Assembly (NCBI RefSeq): GCF_030718205.1
Contig: NZ_JAUZQF010000010.1
Location: 1 to 64,000 of the forward strand
DNA length: 64,000 nt
From: Nonomuraea turcica
Lineage (GTDB): Bacteria > Actinomycetota > Actinomycetes > Streptosporangiales > Streptosporangiaceae
Direction of reading: 5' to 3'
In this document: one piece after another, positions 8,590 to 18,320 of the stretch
Layout of the letters: each line of letters starts with the position of its first letter
Position numbering within the stretch: the stretch's first letter is position 1
Position numbers and translations under genes: made by a program
The notes under the pieces: generated by a model
The model's input: the letters and a program-made list of their open reading frames with translations, nothing else
What the model was told of the DNA's origin: nothing
Databases searched by the model: none

Positions 8590-8873
8590 CCCGCAGCCGA
8601 TGAGAGACAGATCACATAGCGGCGGCGATGTCGTGCTCCGGGCGCGTGACCGGGCTGCGACTGCGGCGTCCAGCTCCTTCCCGGCCCTGGTGGCCGCGTC
8701 GGGTTCGCTGAGGAGACGGTGGCGGTCGATGACCTCACGCTGGAAGATCTCGTCGGGTTCGACCAGCGGCCGTACGGCCCCCAGAGCCGCGAACCCGTCT
8801 CGGCTGGCACCCGAGCCCTGGGAGGAGGCTGTGGGTCTTCTATGCCTCTTCTGGGCTCGCGGCGGCTTTCGAT
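8590..8873. other. No supported gene
   Basis: A minus-strand frame at about 8620-8790 reads like protein (EPDEIFQREVIDRHRLL), but without start, ribosome site or recognisable family. It may be decayed coding sequence next to the left end of the mobile element. Confidence 0.25.
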
Positions 8874-8956
8874 GGTTATCTGGGGGTTGTCAAGCGAACT
8901 AGCTGGTCACCCCCTTGGAGCCGGTGCGGTTGACTCCGGCCTCGGCGGCGAGATCT

Positions 8957-9214
8957 TCAGACCAGGAGACCCAGGGTTCCGGGCGTTTCCCACGCCGTCA
9001 GATGCCGCTCAGGGTCGGTTTCCTCCTGGGCGCACTGGTTGATCAGTTCGGCGAGGGCTCGCCGGTCCTGCTCGGGGAGGTCCTGCAGGAGTGCGATTAC
9101 CGGCTGGAGCACCTCCATCGCGGCCTCGGGAGTGATGGCGTCGTCGTCGCTGAGGTCCAGACTGATGACGATCTCGGTGAGGGCTTTGGCGAGGGTGCGT
9201 TCGAGCGTGGTCAT
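8957..9214 (-). CDS. Small acidic hypothetical protein of the element
   Basis: 85 aa, acidic and mostly helical, including an LLQDLPEQDRRALAELI segment. It has no cysteines and no membrane segment. It lies 43 nt after the accessory gene on the same strand, inside the element boundaries. No family recognised; function unknown. Confidence 0.55.
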   Translation of the reverse strand: MTTLERTLAKALTEIVISLDLSDDDAITPEAAMEVLQPVIALLQDLPEQDRRALAELINQCAQEETDPERHLTAWETPGTLGLLV

Positions 9215-9257
9215 GGTGGGGCTCCTGCCTGGTCGTTGAGGGGCGGTGGGGCCCTGG

Positions 9258-9821
9258 TCAGCCTGCGGCCGGTTCGGTGAGCCGGGCTTCCAGATCGGCG
9301 ATCATCTGGGACAGCAGGCTGGTGTTCTCCTGCCGGACCACCTGCGGGCCGACCTTGTCGATGCCGGCGACCTTCGTGATGCACTCGTCGGCGGCCTTGG
9401 CCATCGTTTCGAGGTCCTTGCGGGCGATCGAGCGGGCGTTGTCGGCCTCGAAGGTGGTGGCGCGGTGCATGTCCTTCATCGACGTCATCGCCGCTCGGGC
9501 GGCGGACATCGCGTCGCGGGCGCTGAACTCATCGCCGTGTCCGCGGCGCATGTAGCGCGTGACCCAGACCCGGCGCCGAGCCGGGTCGGCCGACGGCATG
9601 AACCTTTCCAAGCGGTCGCCCCGGTTGGCCGCGATCACGCGGACGACACCGACGGCCCGCCGCAGCCGGGGACCGTCGTTGATCCCGACGCCGGTGGCGA
9701 TGTCGGCGTAGCTGACCTCGCGCCCGTGGTTGCTGCGCAGCCAGATCATCACGTCCGCGACGTCGTTCTCGGCCTGCGTCCAGCCCATCGCGTCGCGCCG
9801 TGGTGTCCGCCGTGGGCTCAC
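9258..9821 (-). CDS. Element accessory protein, probably DNA-binding
   Basis: 187 aa. The N-terminal half contains a winged-helix-like pattern (DVMIWLRSNHGREVSYADIA, residues about 22-41) and basic patches. The C-terminal half is helical. The ORF overlaps the DUF6262-type gene by ATGA; an internal ATG at 9788 is an alternative start. It is the last but one gene of the element operon. A DNA-binding or directionality role is inferred only from position and the helix pattern. Confidence 0.6.
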   Translation of the reverse strand: MSPRRTPRRDAMGWTQAENDVADVMIWLRSNHGREVSYADIATGVGINDGPRLRRAVGVVRVIAANRGDRLERFMPSADPARRRVWVTRYMRRGHGDEFSARDAMSAARAAMTSMKDMHRATTFEADNARSIARKDLETMAKAADECITKVAGIDKVGPQVVRQENTSLLSQMIADLEARLTEPAAG

Positions 9822-10537
9822 AGCAGCTTGCCGTTCTCGTCCAGGAACTTCGCCAGCGCGGCGTCGTCCAGGGCCGAGCCGGTCGCCAGGTCCCGGACGG
9901 CGCTGATGGCCGCCTCGGCGCCGTCGCAGAGCTCGGCGATGGCCTCGGCGCGATCGGGGGTGAAGCGGATCTGCTGCTTGTGCAGCAGCGACAGCGCCCG
10001 CGAGGCGGCCATGCGGATCTCGGCCATGGCGTTGAAGACGTCCATGGATGCATCGGCCTCGGATCCGTCACGGGCCGCTCGGGCTTGGGCCGCGAGCGAC
10101 TCCCGCTCACGGCGCAGCTCCCGGGTGCCGGCCGTCTCCAGCGCCGCCCCCAACCCTCGCTGGACGGCGGCCTTGAGCGTGTCCCGCTCGGCGCGCAGCT
10201 CCTTGATCTGCGCCCGGGCCAGCTCCAGATCGCATGCCAGGGACGCGGCCGAGGCACTGCCGCCAGCCACGGCGGTGCGCCGCGCCGCCTTGGCCTGCCC
10301 GGCGATCGCGCGCTCGACGTGCTCGCGGACCCCCTCGGTATAGACCAGCGTGTGCGACACCCCGGCCGCCCGGGCGACGCCCCGGAAGGTGATCGGCTCC
10401 CCACTGGCCTTCAACTCCTCCAGCACGGCCATCACCCTGCCGCGTTTGACCTGGCTGTCGGTGCGCCGCAAGGCCCGCAGCGCCTCGCCCGGACTGCGGC
10501 CTGTGGTGTGCCCAGAGGCGGGCAGGGGCCCGCTCAC
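9818..10537 (-). CDS. DUF6262 / TnpC-like transposition protein
   Basis: 239 aa. An N-terminal helix-turn-helix region (about 35-75) contains ITFRGVARAAGVSHTLVY. A coiled coil follows at about 95-165 (QIKELRAERDTLKAA). This matches the architecture of TnpC of Tn554 and the actinobacterial DUF6262 proteins that follow paired tyrosine recombinases. ATGA overlaps on both sides bind it to the operon. The frame appears intact. TnpC of Tn554 assists integration orientation; here the role is inferred by analogy. Confidence 0.78.
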   Translation of the reverse strand: MSGPLPASGHTTGRSPGEALRALRRTDSQVKRGRVMAVLEELKASGEPITFRGVARAAGVSHTLVYTEGVREHVERAIAGQAKAARRTAVAGGSASAASLACDLELARAQIKELRAERDTLKAAVQRGLGAALETAGTRELRRERESLAAQARAARDGSEADASMDVFNAMAEIRMAASRALSLLHKQQIRFTPDRAEAIAELCDGAEAAISAVRDLATGSALDDAALAKFLDENGKLL

Positions 10538-13095
10538 GCGCTCTCCTGCCTGGGCCGGCCCGGAAAGCGGGGCATGCCCAGATCGGTGACCCCGCCCTCG
10601 GTGGCAGCGCGCGCATGCTTGGCCCGGACGATGCGCAGCACCTCGGTGGCCTCCAGCAGTTCGGCCCGCTCATCGGCGGGCAGCGCCTCCAGCTTGGCTC
10701 GGGCAATGCCGGCGATCTTCTCCATCGCCTCGATGTTGGCGTCGAAGTTTCGGATCACGAACTCGTCGACCTCCCAGGCGATCGCCGTGTCCCGGTCGGC
10801 CCGCATCGCCGCGATCTGCTCGTCCACGGCCGGCAGGTGCGAGGGGTCAGGGGTGAAGAACTTGCAGGCGGCGCACTGAAAGCGGATCACGCAGGCCTTC
10901 CCCCCGGCTCTGACGTTGCTCGGCTCCTCGCAAAGGCCGAAGGGCACCGCCACCGACCGCGCCTCGTAGGCGAGGCCGGAGCAGGCCGGCCGGGCCCGGC
11001 CGGTGCGATCGAAGCTGTGGCGGCTGACCATCTGAACCGCCTCCCGCTTTCGTTTGAGGGGGACCGTAAAGTACCGGGCCGTGGTCTGCATAGATCGGTG
11101 ATCCATAAGCTCCCGCAGCACGTCGATCGGCACTCCCGCATCAGCGTGCCGCTGGCAATAAGTGTGCCGGAATGCGTAGGGGAAGATCAGCGAGCGGTCG
11201 AACGGCAGCCGCCGCCCGTCCGGGCCGAACTCCTCGGCCAGCAGTTGCGGCACCGCATCGGCGAAGGCCCGGATGATCGGCGAGATATGGTCGGATTCCA
11301 GGTGCCGCACCTGCCCGAACTCCCCGGCCGGCGGGAACAGGAACCCTTCAGAGCCGGTCGGCAGGTCGATCGTGGCGCGGACGGCCTGCCAGCTGTGGAC
11401 CGTAGTCACCGTCTCGGCCGGGATCGGCAGCCGGCGCCCATTGCGCAGGCCCTTGCCGTTGTCCCAGCGCAACAGCCAACCCTCCCCGTCCTTCTCCAGG
11501 CAATCGGCCTCCAGCTGCGCGATCTCATAAGGGCGGCGACCGGTATCACGCAGCAGCTCATAGATCGCCACCGACATGGCGTGGACCTGCTCCTTCGACA
11601 GCCGCCCGTGGCTGACACCGTCGCCCAGCAACGCGATGTGGTCGTTCAACTGGGCGATCACGGAATCTGGGATGGCCTTGCCGATCTCGTCCTCGTTCGG
11701 CTCGGGCTGCTTGATGACGTGACTGGGGTGCCGGACGAAGGTCGCCGACATGCCGTTCAGGCGTTCGGTGAGCCGGCCCCATTCCAGCACCTTGAACCAC
11801 ATCGTCAGCAGGTTGGACTTGTGCTTGAAGCCCATGTCCTGCCCGTCGGCTTTGACCAGGTGCTCAAAGCCCGCGACGACCGCAGTCATGTCGGCGAACC
11901 CCAACGCCGCAACGTCCAGCCCACCGCCGGGACGGGCATCCAGCGCCTGGGCCGCCGTCTGCATCGCCTTGTGTGCCCGGCGGACCTCGGTGGTCGTCGG
12001 CTTGGTCTCGGAGATCCAGGCCACCAGGATCTCCCGCAGCCAGCCCTGCCGGATCATCGAGATATCCAGATCACCGGGCCGGGCGGTGGGCTTGCCTCGC
12101 TTGCCCCTAGCTCCGAGATCGGCCAAATCCAGCGTCGGCCGACTCGCCGGATCCACCCTGCGGAACCGGTCGAACGCCGCCCCCACCACCCGGAACATCT
12201 CGCGCAGCAGCGCATCGACGTTCGCCGTCGCCCGCCGCGGCAACGCCCCCAGCGAGAACGCCGCGATCGAGGAGACCTGCTGCTTGGCCAGCACCTCGAC
12301 CGACTGACGGACCGCTGTCGGGTCCAGCCGCCGCCCCCGATTATCGCGCGTAGCCAGCGCGAACAGCACCTCCAAGCGGACCAGCGGCTCCAGCGGAGCC
12401 AGCGAGAACTGGTTGACGATCAGGAACGGGGCCTGACGGTCCAGCCAGGCTGCGTCCACCTCCTCCAAGCCGTCGGCCTTCAGCCGCCGGGCATGCAGGT
12501 CACAGATCCCCGAGCCCGGCCGCCCATCCCGCGGGCAGCCCCCGACCAGACAGGCCGGCAGCGGATTGTAGGCGGCCGGGGCGGCAGCCCACGCCTGCAG
12601 ATCATCAGCGCCGGGACGTTTGCGCTGCATGTCCTTGTGCCGCAGCGAACCATGCGCGGCGCACAACCCCCACACCGCTCCGTGTCAACGGCCATTTGGT
12701 TCTCCCCGTGGGCAGCCCACCACGATGCAGGGCCTGGCCCGGCCGTCGATCACCCGGTTGCGATCCGGGACAAAGCCCTCCCGGAAGTCCTCGATCGCCA
12801 GCCCTGACTTGCGGAACGCCTTCTCACACAGATCACACATGACCTGGGTGCGCGAGATCCGGTCGCAGGCTGCCACCGTGCAGCGGTAGGCCACCGTGCA
12901 CCGGTTGTCGACATCGCCGGTGAACAGCCTCGTGTCCGCATCCCACTCCCCGGGCCGCCAGGGCGACGGGGTGTTCACCGCCAGCCACTCGGCCCAGGCC
13001 GCAGCCTCCGCCGGCGCCCCCGCAGCCGCCTCGCCCTCCTCGGCCGGGCTGCGCAAAGCGATCACATTGTCGATGACGCTGTCCGGCCCGCTCAC
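10534..13095 (-). pseudogene. Large tyrosine recombinase (TnpB-like), interrupted by an in-frame TGA
   Basis: Two ORFs, 13095-12685 and 12675-10534, are in the same frame and separated by one TGA at 12687-12685; together they make 853 codons including the TGA. The N-terminal part has Cys pairs (CDLCEKAF, CIVVGCP) that continue across the stop (VWGLCAAHG). The C-terminal half has the recombinase signature: Arg in DTGRRPYE, H-x-x-R in YAFRHTYCQRH, His in LMDHRS and the Tyr nucleophile in TTARYFTV. A nonsense mutation is the simplest reading. The downstream ORF could still give a 713-aa protein with the full catalytic domain from GTG 12675. Confidence 0.8.
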
Positions 13096-14277
13096 GACCG
13101 CGCCTGCCTTCTCGCGGCGGCCACCATCTCCACGGCCTCGCGCTTGTCGGAGTCGGTGACGTGGGAATACACATCCTGCGACGAAGCCGAGACATGGCCG
13201 ACGATCTCTTGGACCACCCGGCGGTCCACCCCGGCCCGCCGCATCTTCGTGATGGCACTGTGCCTTAGCATGTGCGGCCGGGCGCGGAATCCGGCGCGGG
13301 CGGCCAGGCGGCAGAACAGCTCGTAGGCGTTGTCGTACTTCATCGGCTCGCCCAGCGGAGGGTGGAACAGGTTGACGAACACCATGTCAGCCCCATGCCG
13401 ACACCGGTGGCCTCGGCGACCGCGTCCCGCTCGTACTGGTAGTGCGAATACGCCTCGATCGTGTCGCGCTCCACCGGGATCGCCCGCGGCTGCCGCGCAT
13501 TGGCGAACGCGCCGTTGGCGTTCAGGCGCCGCCGGACGTGGACGTGCGGCCCCTCGTGCCGGCAGCCCAGCACCCGAGAGTCCGGCAGCAGGTGCATGTC
13601 CTCGCGGCGGAGCCCAGCGCTTCACCTATTCTCATGCCGGTCTCGGCAAGAAGCTGGATGAGGAAGGCGTCGCGGGCGTGCCGGGTCAGGCTGAGCAGCA
13701 CGGCGATCTCCTCATCCGACAGCCACTCATAGCGCGGGACCGCGACCCGGAACTTGATCGTGCGGGCCATCACCGTCCGGTTCTGGCCGTCCTCGCCCGC
13801 GTCGAACCCCGCCGGCAGATAGCGCAGATACTTCGGCCGGGACAGCGCGTTGACCAAGGTCGGCGGCACCCACCCCTGCAGGCAGCACCATGACAAAAAC
13901 TCCACGACCGTCCCCATGATCGCGTTCGCGGTGCCCTCGCTGCGATATCGCGCCTTCGCCCCCGGTCTGCGTGACCGCGCCGGCATTGACTCGTCGACCA
14001 GCCACCGCATCATCACCATCAGCTGCGCCAGGCTCGGGCGCGACCAGTCCACGCCGCAGCCCAGGCAGTACGACAAGTACAAGGCGATCCGGCCCGCGTA
14101 GGTCTTCTCGGTGTTGAACGCCCGGCCCGCCGCGCGCAGCCCCGCCAGGTACGCGCACGCCTCGACGTGCAGCCCAAGATCCTCATCGAAGACCACCACC
14201 CACGACACCGACCCGTCGGCGGCCACCGCCCGCTCAGGCCGGTAGAACCGAGGCAGTGAACCTGACATGCCTGACAT
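13092..14277 (-). pseudogene. Tyrosine recombinase (TnpA-like), two frameshifts
   Basis: The first gene of the element operon. Three frames carry consecutive parts: an N-terminal SAM-like domain to ETGMRIGEALG (14277 to about 13600), a middle part DMHLLPDSRVLG to GVGMGLT (to about 13395), and the catalytic part with HMLRHSAITKMR (H-x-x-R), VGHVSASSQDVYSHV (His, Tyr) to the stop at 13092. Each shift equals a 1-nt deletion. Without them the protein would be about 390 aa, normal for this class. Sequencing error cannot be excluded. Confidence 0.8.
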
Positions 14278-14484
14278 GCCGGAAGACCCCCGAAGTCACT
14301 CGTGAGGCAAGACGCGATCACGTTACATGCCACACATGTCTGACTACAAAGAGTCACCCAAGATAACCTCACGTCCCCTGACGTGACCTACTTGCCTGAC
14401 AACCCCAGATAATCCGTCAGGCAAGTTCCCAGAAGGCCACTTGCCTTACTTGCCTGCCAGCCCAGACGGACCCCAGATAACAGG

Positions 14485-15047
14485 AGCAAGCGTCGGCGGC
14501 ATGACCTGCCCAACTGTCGCCTGGTCCGATTCGCAGACGATTGGTGCCTGCTGGTGCACGGCACCAAGGCCGACGCGGAAAGCCTCCGCGATGAGGGGTC
14601 CTGGCCCCGATGGGCCTGCGCCTATCGCCGGACAAGACCCTGATCACCCACATCGACGAGGGCCTCGTCTTCCTCGGCTGGCACATCCAACGTCGCCGCA
14701 AACGAGGCACCAACCGGTACTACGTCTACACCTATCCCTCACGCAAGGCCCTCAAGGCGGTGATGGCCAAGGTGAAGGCGCTGTGCCGGACAACAGGGAC
14801 TCACCTGCCGTTGGACACTCTGCTGCTTCGGCTCAACCCGATGCTGCGAGGCTGGTGCAACTTTTTCCGGCCTGGAGTGTCCAGCGCGACCTTCCAGTAC
14901 CTCAGTTCGTATGTGTGGAAGCGCGTCATCAAGTGGATACGACGCAAACATCGTCGGACCTCATGGAAGGAACTGCGACGTCGCTACGGCGGCGGTCAGT
15001 GGTGGCTGGCCAGCCAGAACAGGCAACTGTTCGACCCGGGAAGGTGA
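14485..15047 (+). pseudogene. Group II intron reverse transcriptase/maturase, 3' fragment
   Basis: Reads CRLVRFADDWCLLVHG, with FADD the RT catalytic motif, then after a frameshift near 14605 LAPMGLRLSPDKT, FLGWHIQRR, and the maturase segment LNPMLRGWCNFFR. It ends at a TGA at 15045. All of the RT upstream of the catalytic motif is missing; the recombinase element ends exactly there. The enzyme cannot be functional. Confidence 0.85.
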
Positions 15048-15144
15048 GCACCACGCGCTACCGATACCGGGGCGTAGCTGGCATACCCTGCCCCTGGCAG
15101 ACCACTGGGTGAGCACGATCAACAACGTGGGCGCCACGACGGGA

Positions 15145-15240
15145 CTTGTGGAGCGCCCGGTGCCGTGAAATGGCACGCCGGGTGCGGGAAGCGGCTCGGA
15201 GAAACGGGCCGGTTGAAAGACCGGCACCGCGCTCCGGGCC
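15145..15240 (+). ncRNA. Group II intron 3' end (domain V/VI remnant)
   Basis: Begins at 15151 with GAGCGCCCGG and folds with CCGGGTGCG through a GTGAAA-type loop, the shape of domain V including its AGC triad. A second hairpin (15205-15235) may be domain VI. It follows the RT fragment by about 100 nt, the expected order at an intron 3' end. Confidence 0.6.
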
Positions 15241-15503
15241 GACTTCACCACCAAATATTCTACCATATCACCGCAAACTGGCGGGGGCGGCCGTTTAGAC
15301 GACACGGATGGCCGGCGTAGATCTGGTCGCGCCCACAGAGCGATCGCCGTGGCGTCAGTTGGACGAGGGCTTTCATCCAGTCGCGCACCGCAGCCCGAGG
15401 GCCGACGACTGTGCTGACAAAGGCATCAAGACGCGAAGATGTATGGATTAGGTCGATGATCGTCCACATCGACCCGACCACGACAGCGATAAGGATGTTC
15501 AGT
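15241..15503. other. Intergenic, no supported gene
   Basis: Nothing recognisable between the intron end and the methyltransferase start. An open frame continuous with the methyltransferase begins at 15411 but has no ribosome site. Confidence 0.4.
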
Positions 15504-16289
15504 ATGCCAGCTTTGGATGATCTTCTCCGGCCAGAGGTTTACCCGCGGTCCTCCATCTACGATCCGGCGTGGCTGGTGAGCCTGAACATGGGCCCGAACC
15601 CGCTGTGGCTGTTGGAGGACCTGTCGCGGGATCTCGATCTGAGGCCAGGCATGCGGGTGCTCGACCTGGGCTCAGGCAAGGGAGCCACCTCGGTGTTCCT
15701 GGCCCGGGAATTCGGCGTGCAGGTCGTGGCCGCCGACCTGTGGATCGCCACCGATGTCGCCGAGGAGGTCTTCGCGGCGGCCGGAGTGGCCGATGAGGTG
15801 TCAGCGGTCAACGCCGAGGCCCACGCCCTGCCGTTCGAACCAGAATCCTTCGACGCAGTCGTCAGCATCGACTCCTACGAGTATTTCGGCACAGCTGACA
15901 GCTATCTAGCCTACATTACGCGATTCCTCAAGCCTGACGGCCAACTGGGCATCGCGACTCCCGCAATGACTGCCGAGGTCCGCAACCTGGGTGCCATCCC
16001 GCCCCATGTCAAGGCTCTGGTCGGGTGGGAGGCCATCGCCTGGCACACCGCAGAGTGGTGGCGCTTCCACTGGGACATCACCGAGCTGGTCACTGTGACC
16101 TCGGCGCGGCTGCAGGAGGACGGCTGGCACGACTGGCTGCTATGGACCCGCGCGTGCCTCGACGCCGGCTCCAGCGACCGAGCATCCCTCGAACAGACCA
16201 TAGCCATGCTCGAAGCCGATGAGGGTGAATTCCTGTCGTTCGCGCTGGTGACAGCGCGCAAGAACAAATCCGTTTCAATGCGCGACTAG
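15504..16289 (+). CDS. SAM-dependent class I methyltransferase
   Basis: 261 aa from ATG 15504 (AAGGA 8 nt upstream). Motif I, VLDLGSGKGATS, is near residues 53-64. The acidic motif II is in VVAADLW (about 75-81). Motif post-I/III, FDAVVSIDSYEYF, is near 118-130, followed by LKPDGQLGIATP. The sequence resembles small-molecule or SAM-dependent UbiE/Cfa-like methyltransferases. It stands alone, with fragments on both sides, so substrate is unknown. No membrane segment or extra domain. Confidence 0.88.
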   Translation: MPALDDLLRPEVYPRSSIYDPAWLVSLNMGPNPLWLLEDLSRDLDLRPGMRVLDLGSGKGATSVFLAREFGVQVVAADLWIATDVAEEVFAAAGVADEVSAVNAEAHALPFEPESFDAVVSIDSYEYFGTADSYLAYITRFLKPDGQLGIATPAMTAEVRNLGAIPPHVKALVGWEAIAWHTAEWWRFHWDITELVTVTSARLQEDGWHDWLLWTRACLDAGSSDRASLEQTIAMLEADEGEFLSFALVTARKNKSVSMRD

Positions 16290-16639
16290 CGCCTGCCCGC
16301 CGAGCGTGCCTCCGACGACGATGGGAATGTCCTGCAGCGAAGCCTTCGACCTGCCCAGGCCGGGAGGCGCTGCTTCGCGCCTCCGCACACACGGGCCGCA
16401 CCGCCCTGACCCCATCTGTCCGACCGTGACCATTGACGGTGCTCGTGACGATGAGGTCGGGGCTGTATGGACCGTTTCCCAGCAGCAGCTCGTCAGACAC
16501 ACAGCAGCCCAGATTGTGAACCTTGTGCCCGCAGTTCCTCAACAAACATCAGGTTCACCGGCGGCGACGAGCCGGCCCGTCTGGGTTCGTCGACCAGTTG
16601 ACGGGATCGCCCCCTGTGGTCCTGGGCAGCGCCCACCTC
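16290..16639. other. Decayed sequence
   Basis: Short protein-like stretches occur on the minus strand (for example DIPIVVGGTLGG near 16330) but cannot be joined into a gene. No supported feature. Confidence 0.3.
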
Positions 16640-17100
16640 GGCTCCGACCGCTGACCGCGGTCGGACGGCGCGACGCCCAGGAGGGGCATGACTGCCTGGT
16701 CGAGGAAACGGATGATCTACTGCTCGCTGGGAGCCACGCCCTCGTGCATGAAGTGCTGCAACAGCGGGCCGCTTACCACTAGCACCGGCGTCATGTGTAC
16801 CGCCCGCCGGGGATCTCGCCGCAGGCGGCGGCCTGGCATAGCGTTTCCAACATGAGCTGCTGGCGATGGCTGACGATTCGCTCCATGAGGGCGTCGACGA
16901 CCAGGTCCTCCTTGGTGGTCCAGTAGCGGTAGACCGACGTCGGGCCGAGGGAATGGTGGCCTTCGAGTCGTTGCTCCGCCGCTTCCCTGGATCCGGCTCC
17001 CGTGTCCGCCGGACGAGCTCCCACTGGCGCCTCCAGGGTGCATTCATGATCTTCCGCGGCATGGAAGCGCTGCCAGTCACTTTCCAGCGCTGATGGGGCG
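16640..17100 (-). pseudogene. TetR-type regulator, broken
   Basis: Contains the end of a TetR helix-turn-helix (GPTSVYRYWTTKEDLVVDAL, 16880-16940). Further on are VLVVSGPLLQHFMHEG and, after an in-frame TAG near 16720, IIRFLDQAVMPLLGV, a typical TetR C-terminus. The first half of the DNA-binding domain is scrambled and at least two frameshifts are needed. Confidence 0.65.
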
Positions 17101-17189
17101 AAGACGCCGCCCCAGGTCGTATGGCTGGCCGCCGGATCGCCCCTGCAGTACGACACGGGGTCACGTCCACGGTGATCTACATGCTCGAC

Positions 17190-17330
17190 CGCCTCGCCCA
17201 CAGCAAGGTTGCCTAGATAGTCGGCGATCGGGGTGGGCTTTCGACCGGTGAGGCGTTCGACGCGTGCGTGGTCACGTCCAACCAGCCGTCGCGCCCGTAC
17301 TTTCCCAGACCTGTCCAGAGCAAGGGGAGA
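17190..17330 (-). pseudogene. NmrA-like C-terminal fragment
   Basis: VERLTGRKPTPIADYL on the minus strand is the usual C-terminal motif of NmrA-type proteins (compare VEKILGRPALSWAEWV in NmrA-1). Nothing upstream completes it. Confidence 0.45.
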
Positions 17331-17420
17331 TCCTCGCCTGATCTTCTTGCCTGTACACGGCATGGGCCCGCGAACGGGTGCTCTCGATCGCATCGTTCGT
17401 GGACCCATGCGCCCGGTTCC

Positions 17421-18320
17421 TTAACGCTGGCGCAGTAGCTCGATGACCGGCGCCATGGCGTCCAGGCCGCCCTCCAGAACCGTGATGTAGCGGAATCCGA
17501 ACCGCTCACGGTTCCTTCTGAGCTTGTCGGCGATCTGCTCCGCCGTACCGACCAGGAAGCCAGGAACCTCGCCGCGCTCTTCGATGCTCAGCGACGGCGC
17601 GAGGTGCTGGAGCCGCTCGAGCGCCGTACGCCGCGCGCTGGTCACCATTACCGCCGGGGCCTCGTGGTTGAACTCCACCTCGGCGATCCGGTCGCCGAGC
17701 AGGGCACGCACCCGCTCCACCCGTTCCGCCATGGCCTTCGCTCCAGCGAAGACGGGCAGCCCCACTCTCCCGTTCGGACCGTCCGCACCGCCGTTGAAGG
17801 CGATGATGTCGGCGTGTTGGGCCGCCAGTCGCAAGACTCGCTCGCCCCGGCCCGCGAGGAGCAGGGGCGGCCGACGCCGCGACGGGTCAGGGTTCACCGC
17901 CGGGTCGGTGAACAGCCGGTGCAGGTCGGCCACCACATGCTCAAGGAGGGCCGCGCGCTCGGCCGGTGTCGGGTATGGCATGCCGAGCGTGTGGAGCTTT
18001 TCCCGGGAGGCTGAGGGCCGCCCGGCGGCCAAGCCGAGTTCGAGGCGGCCGTCGATCAAGAGATCTGTGGTGGCGATGTCGCGAACGAGCAATGCGGGAG
18101 TGTAGAAGGTGGCATCGAGCACGTACGTACCTATCCGTGCTCGCTCGGTGGCCTCGGCGGCCGTGATCATCGCGGGGAATGGAGCGGGTTTGCCGAGGTG
18201 GTCGATGACGGAGATGGTGTCGAACCCGATGTCTTCGGCTTTGCGGCACTTCTCCTTCCATTCGCGGCGATCGGCGGCCGCCTGCAGGGCCACGCCGAAT
18301 CGGAACGCCCGGCCGGTCAT
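17421..18320 (-). CDS. LLM-class F420-dependent oxidoreductase
   Basis: 299 aa from ATG 18320, which overlaps the NmrA-2 stop, so the two are coupled. It has the TIM-barrel luciferase-like pattern: FRFGVALQAA at the N-terminus, KAEDIGFDTISVIDHLG (27-43), TDLLIDGRLELGLAAG (about 85-100) and LVGTAEQIADKL (about 254-265). This is the TIGR03621-like F420 group. Expected cofactor is F420 or FMN. A decayed copy of this NmrA-LLM pair lies at 36.9-37.7 kb. Probably under the ECF41-type promoter before NmrA-2. Confidence 0.9.
   Translation of the reverse strand: MTGRAFRFGVALQAAADRREWKEKCRKAEDIGFDTISVIDHLGKPAPFPAMITAAEATERARIGTYVLDATFYTPALLVRDIATTDLLIDGRLELGLAAGRPSASREKLHTLGMPYPTPAERAALLEHVVADLHRLFTDPAVNPDPSRRRPPLLLAGRGERVLRLAAQHADIIAFNGGADGPNGRVGLPVFAGAKAMAERVERVRALLGDRIAEVEFNHEAPAVMVTSARRTALERLQHLAPSLSIEERGEVPGFLVGTAEQIADKLRRNRERFGFRYITVLEGGLDAMAPVIELLRQR

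Larger units (their letters stand above)
8874..14484. mobile_element. Tn554-like recombinase element
   Basis: Five minus-strand genes lie between related ends. The last four are linked by ATGA overlaps (13092-13095, 10534-10537, 9818-9821): two tyrosine recombinases, a DUF6262/TnpC-like protein and an accessory protein. Left end 8874-8894 (GGTTATCTGGGGGTTGTCAAG) is the inverted match of 14394-14415 at the right end, where CCC(A/C)AGATAA also recurs at about 14358 and 14471. The right end also carries several TTGCCT repeats in both orientations, probably recombinase sites. The element abuts a reverse-transcriptase fragment at about 14485. Two of its recombinases are broken, so it is probably immobile. 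Confidence 0.65.

Noticed and set aside
12685..12687. TGA in the recombinase as selenocysteine codon
   Set aside because: No SECIS-like hairpin or selenocysteine machinery is apparent, and the neighbouring recombinase gene is also broken. A nonsense mutation is simpler.
10615..12807. 730-codon plus-strand ORF
   Set aside because: Antisense shadow of the recombinase gene; no motif, Arg/Pro/Gln-rich composition.
13092..14277. Programmed frameshifting in the TnpA-like recombinase
   Set aside because: Two separate 1-nt deletions without slippery heptamers; decay or sequence error is more likely.
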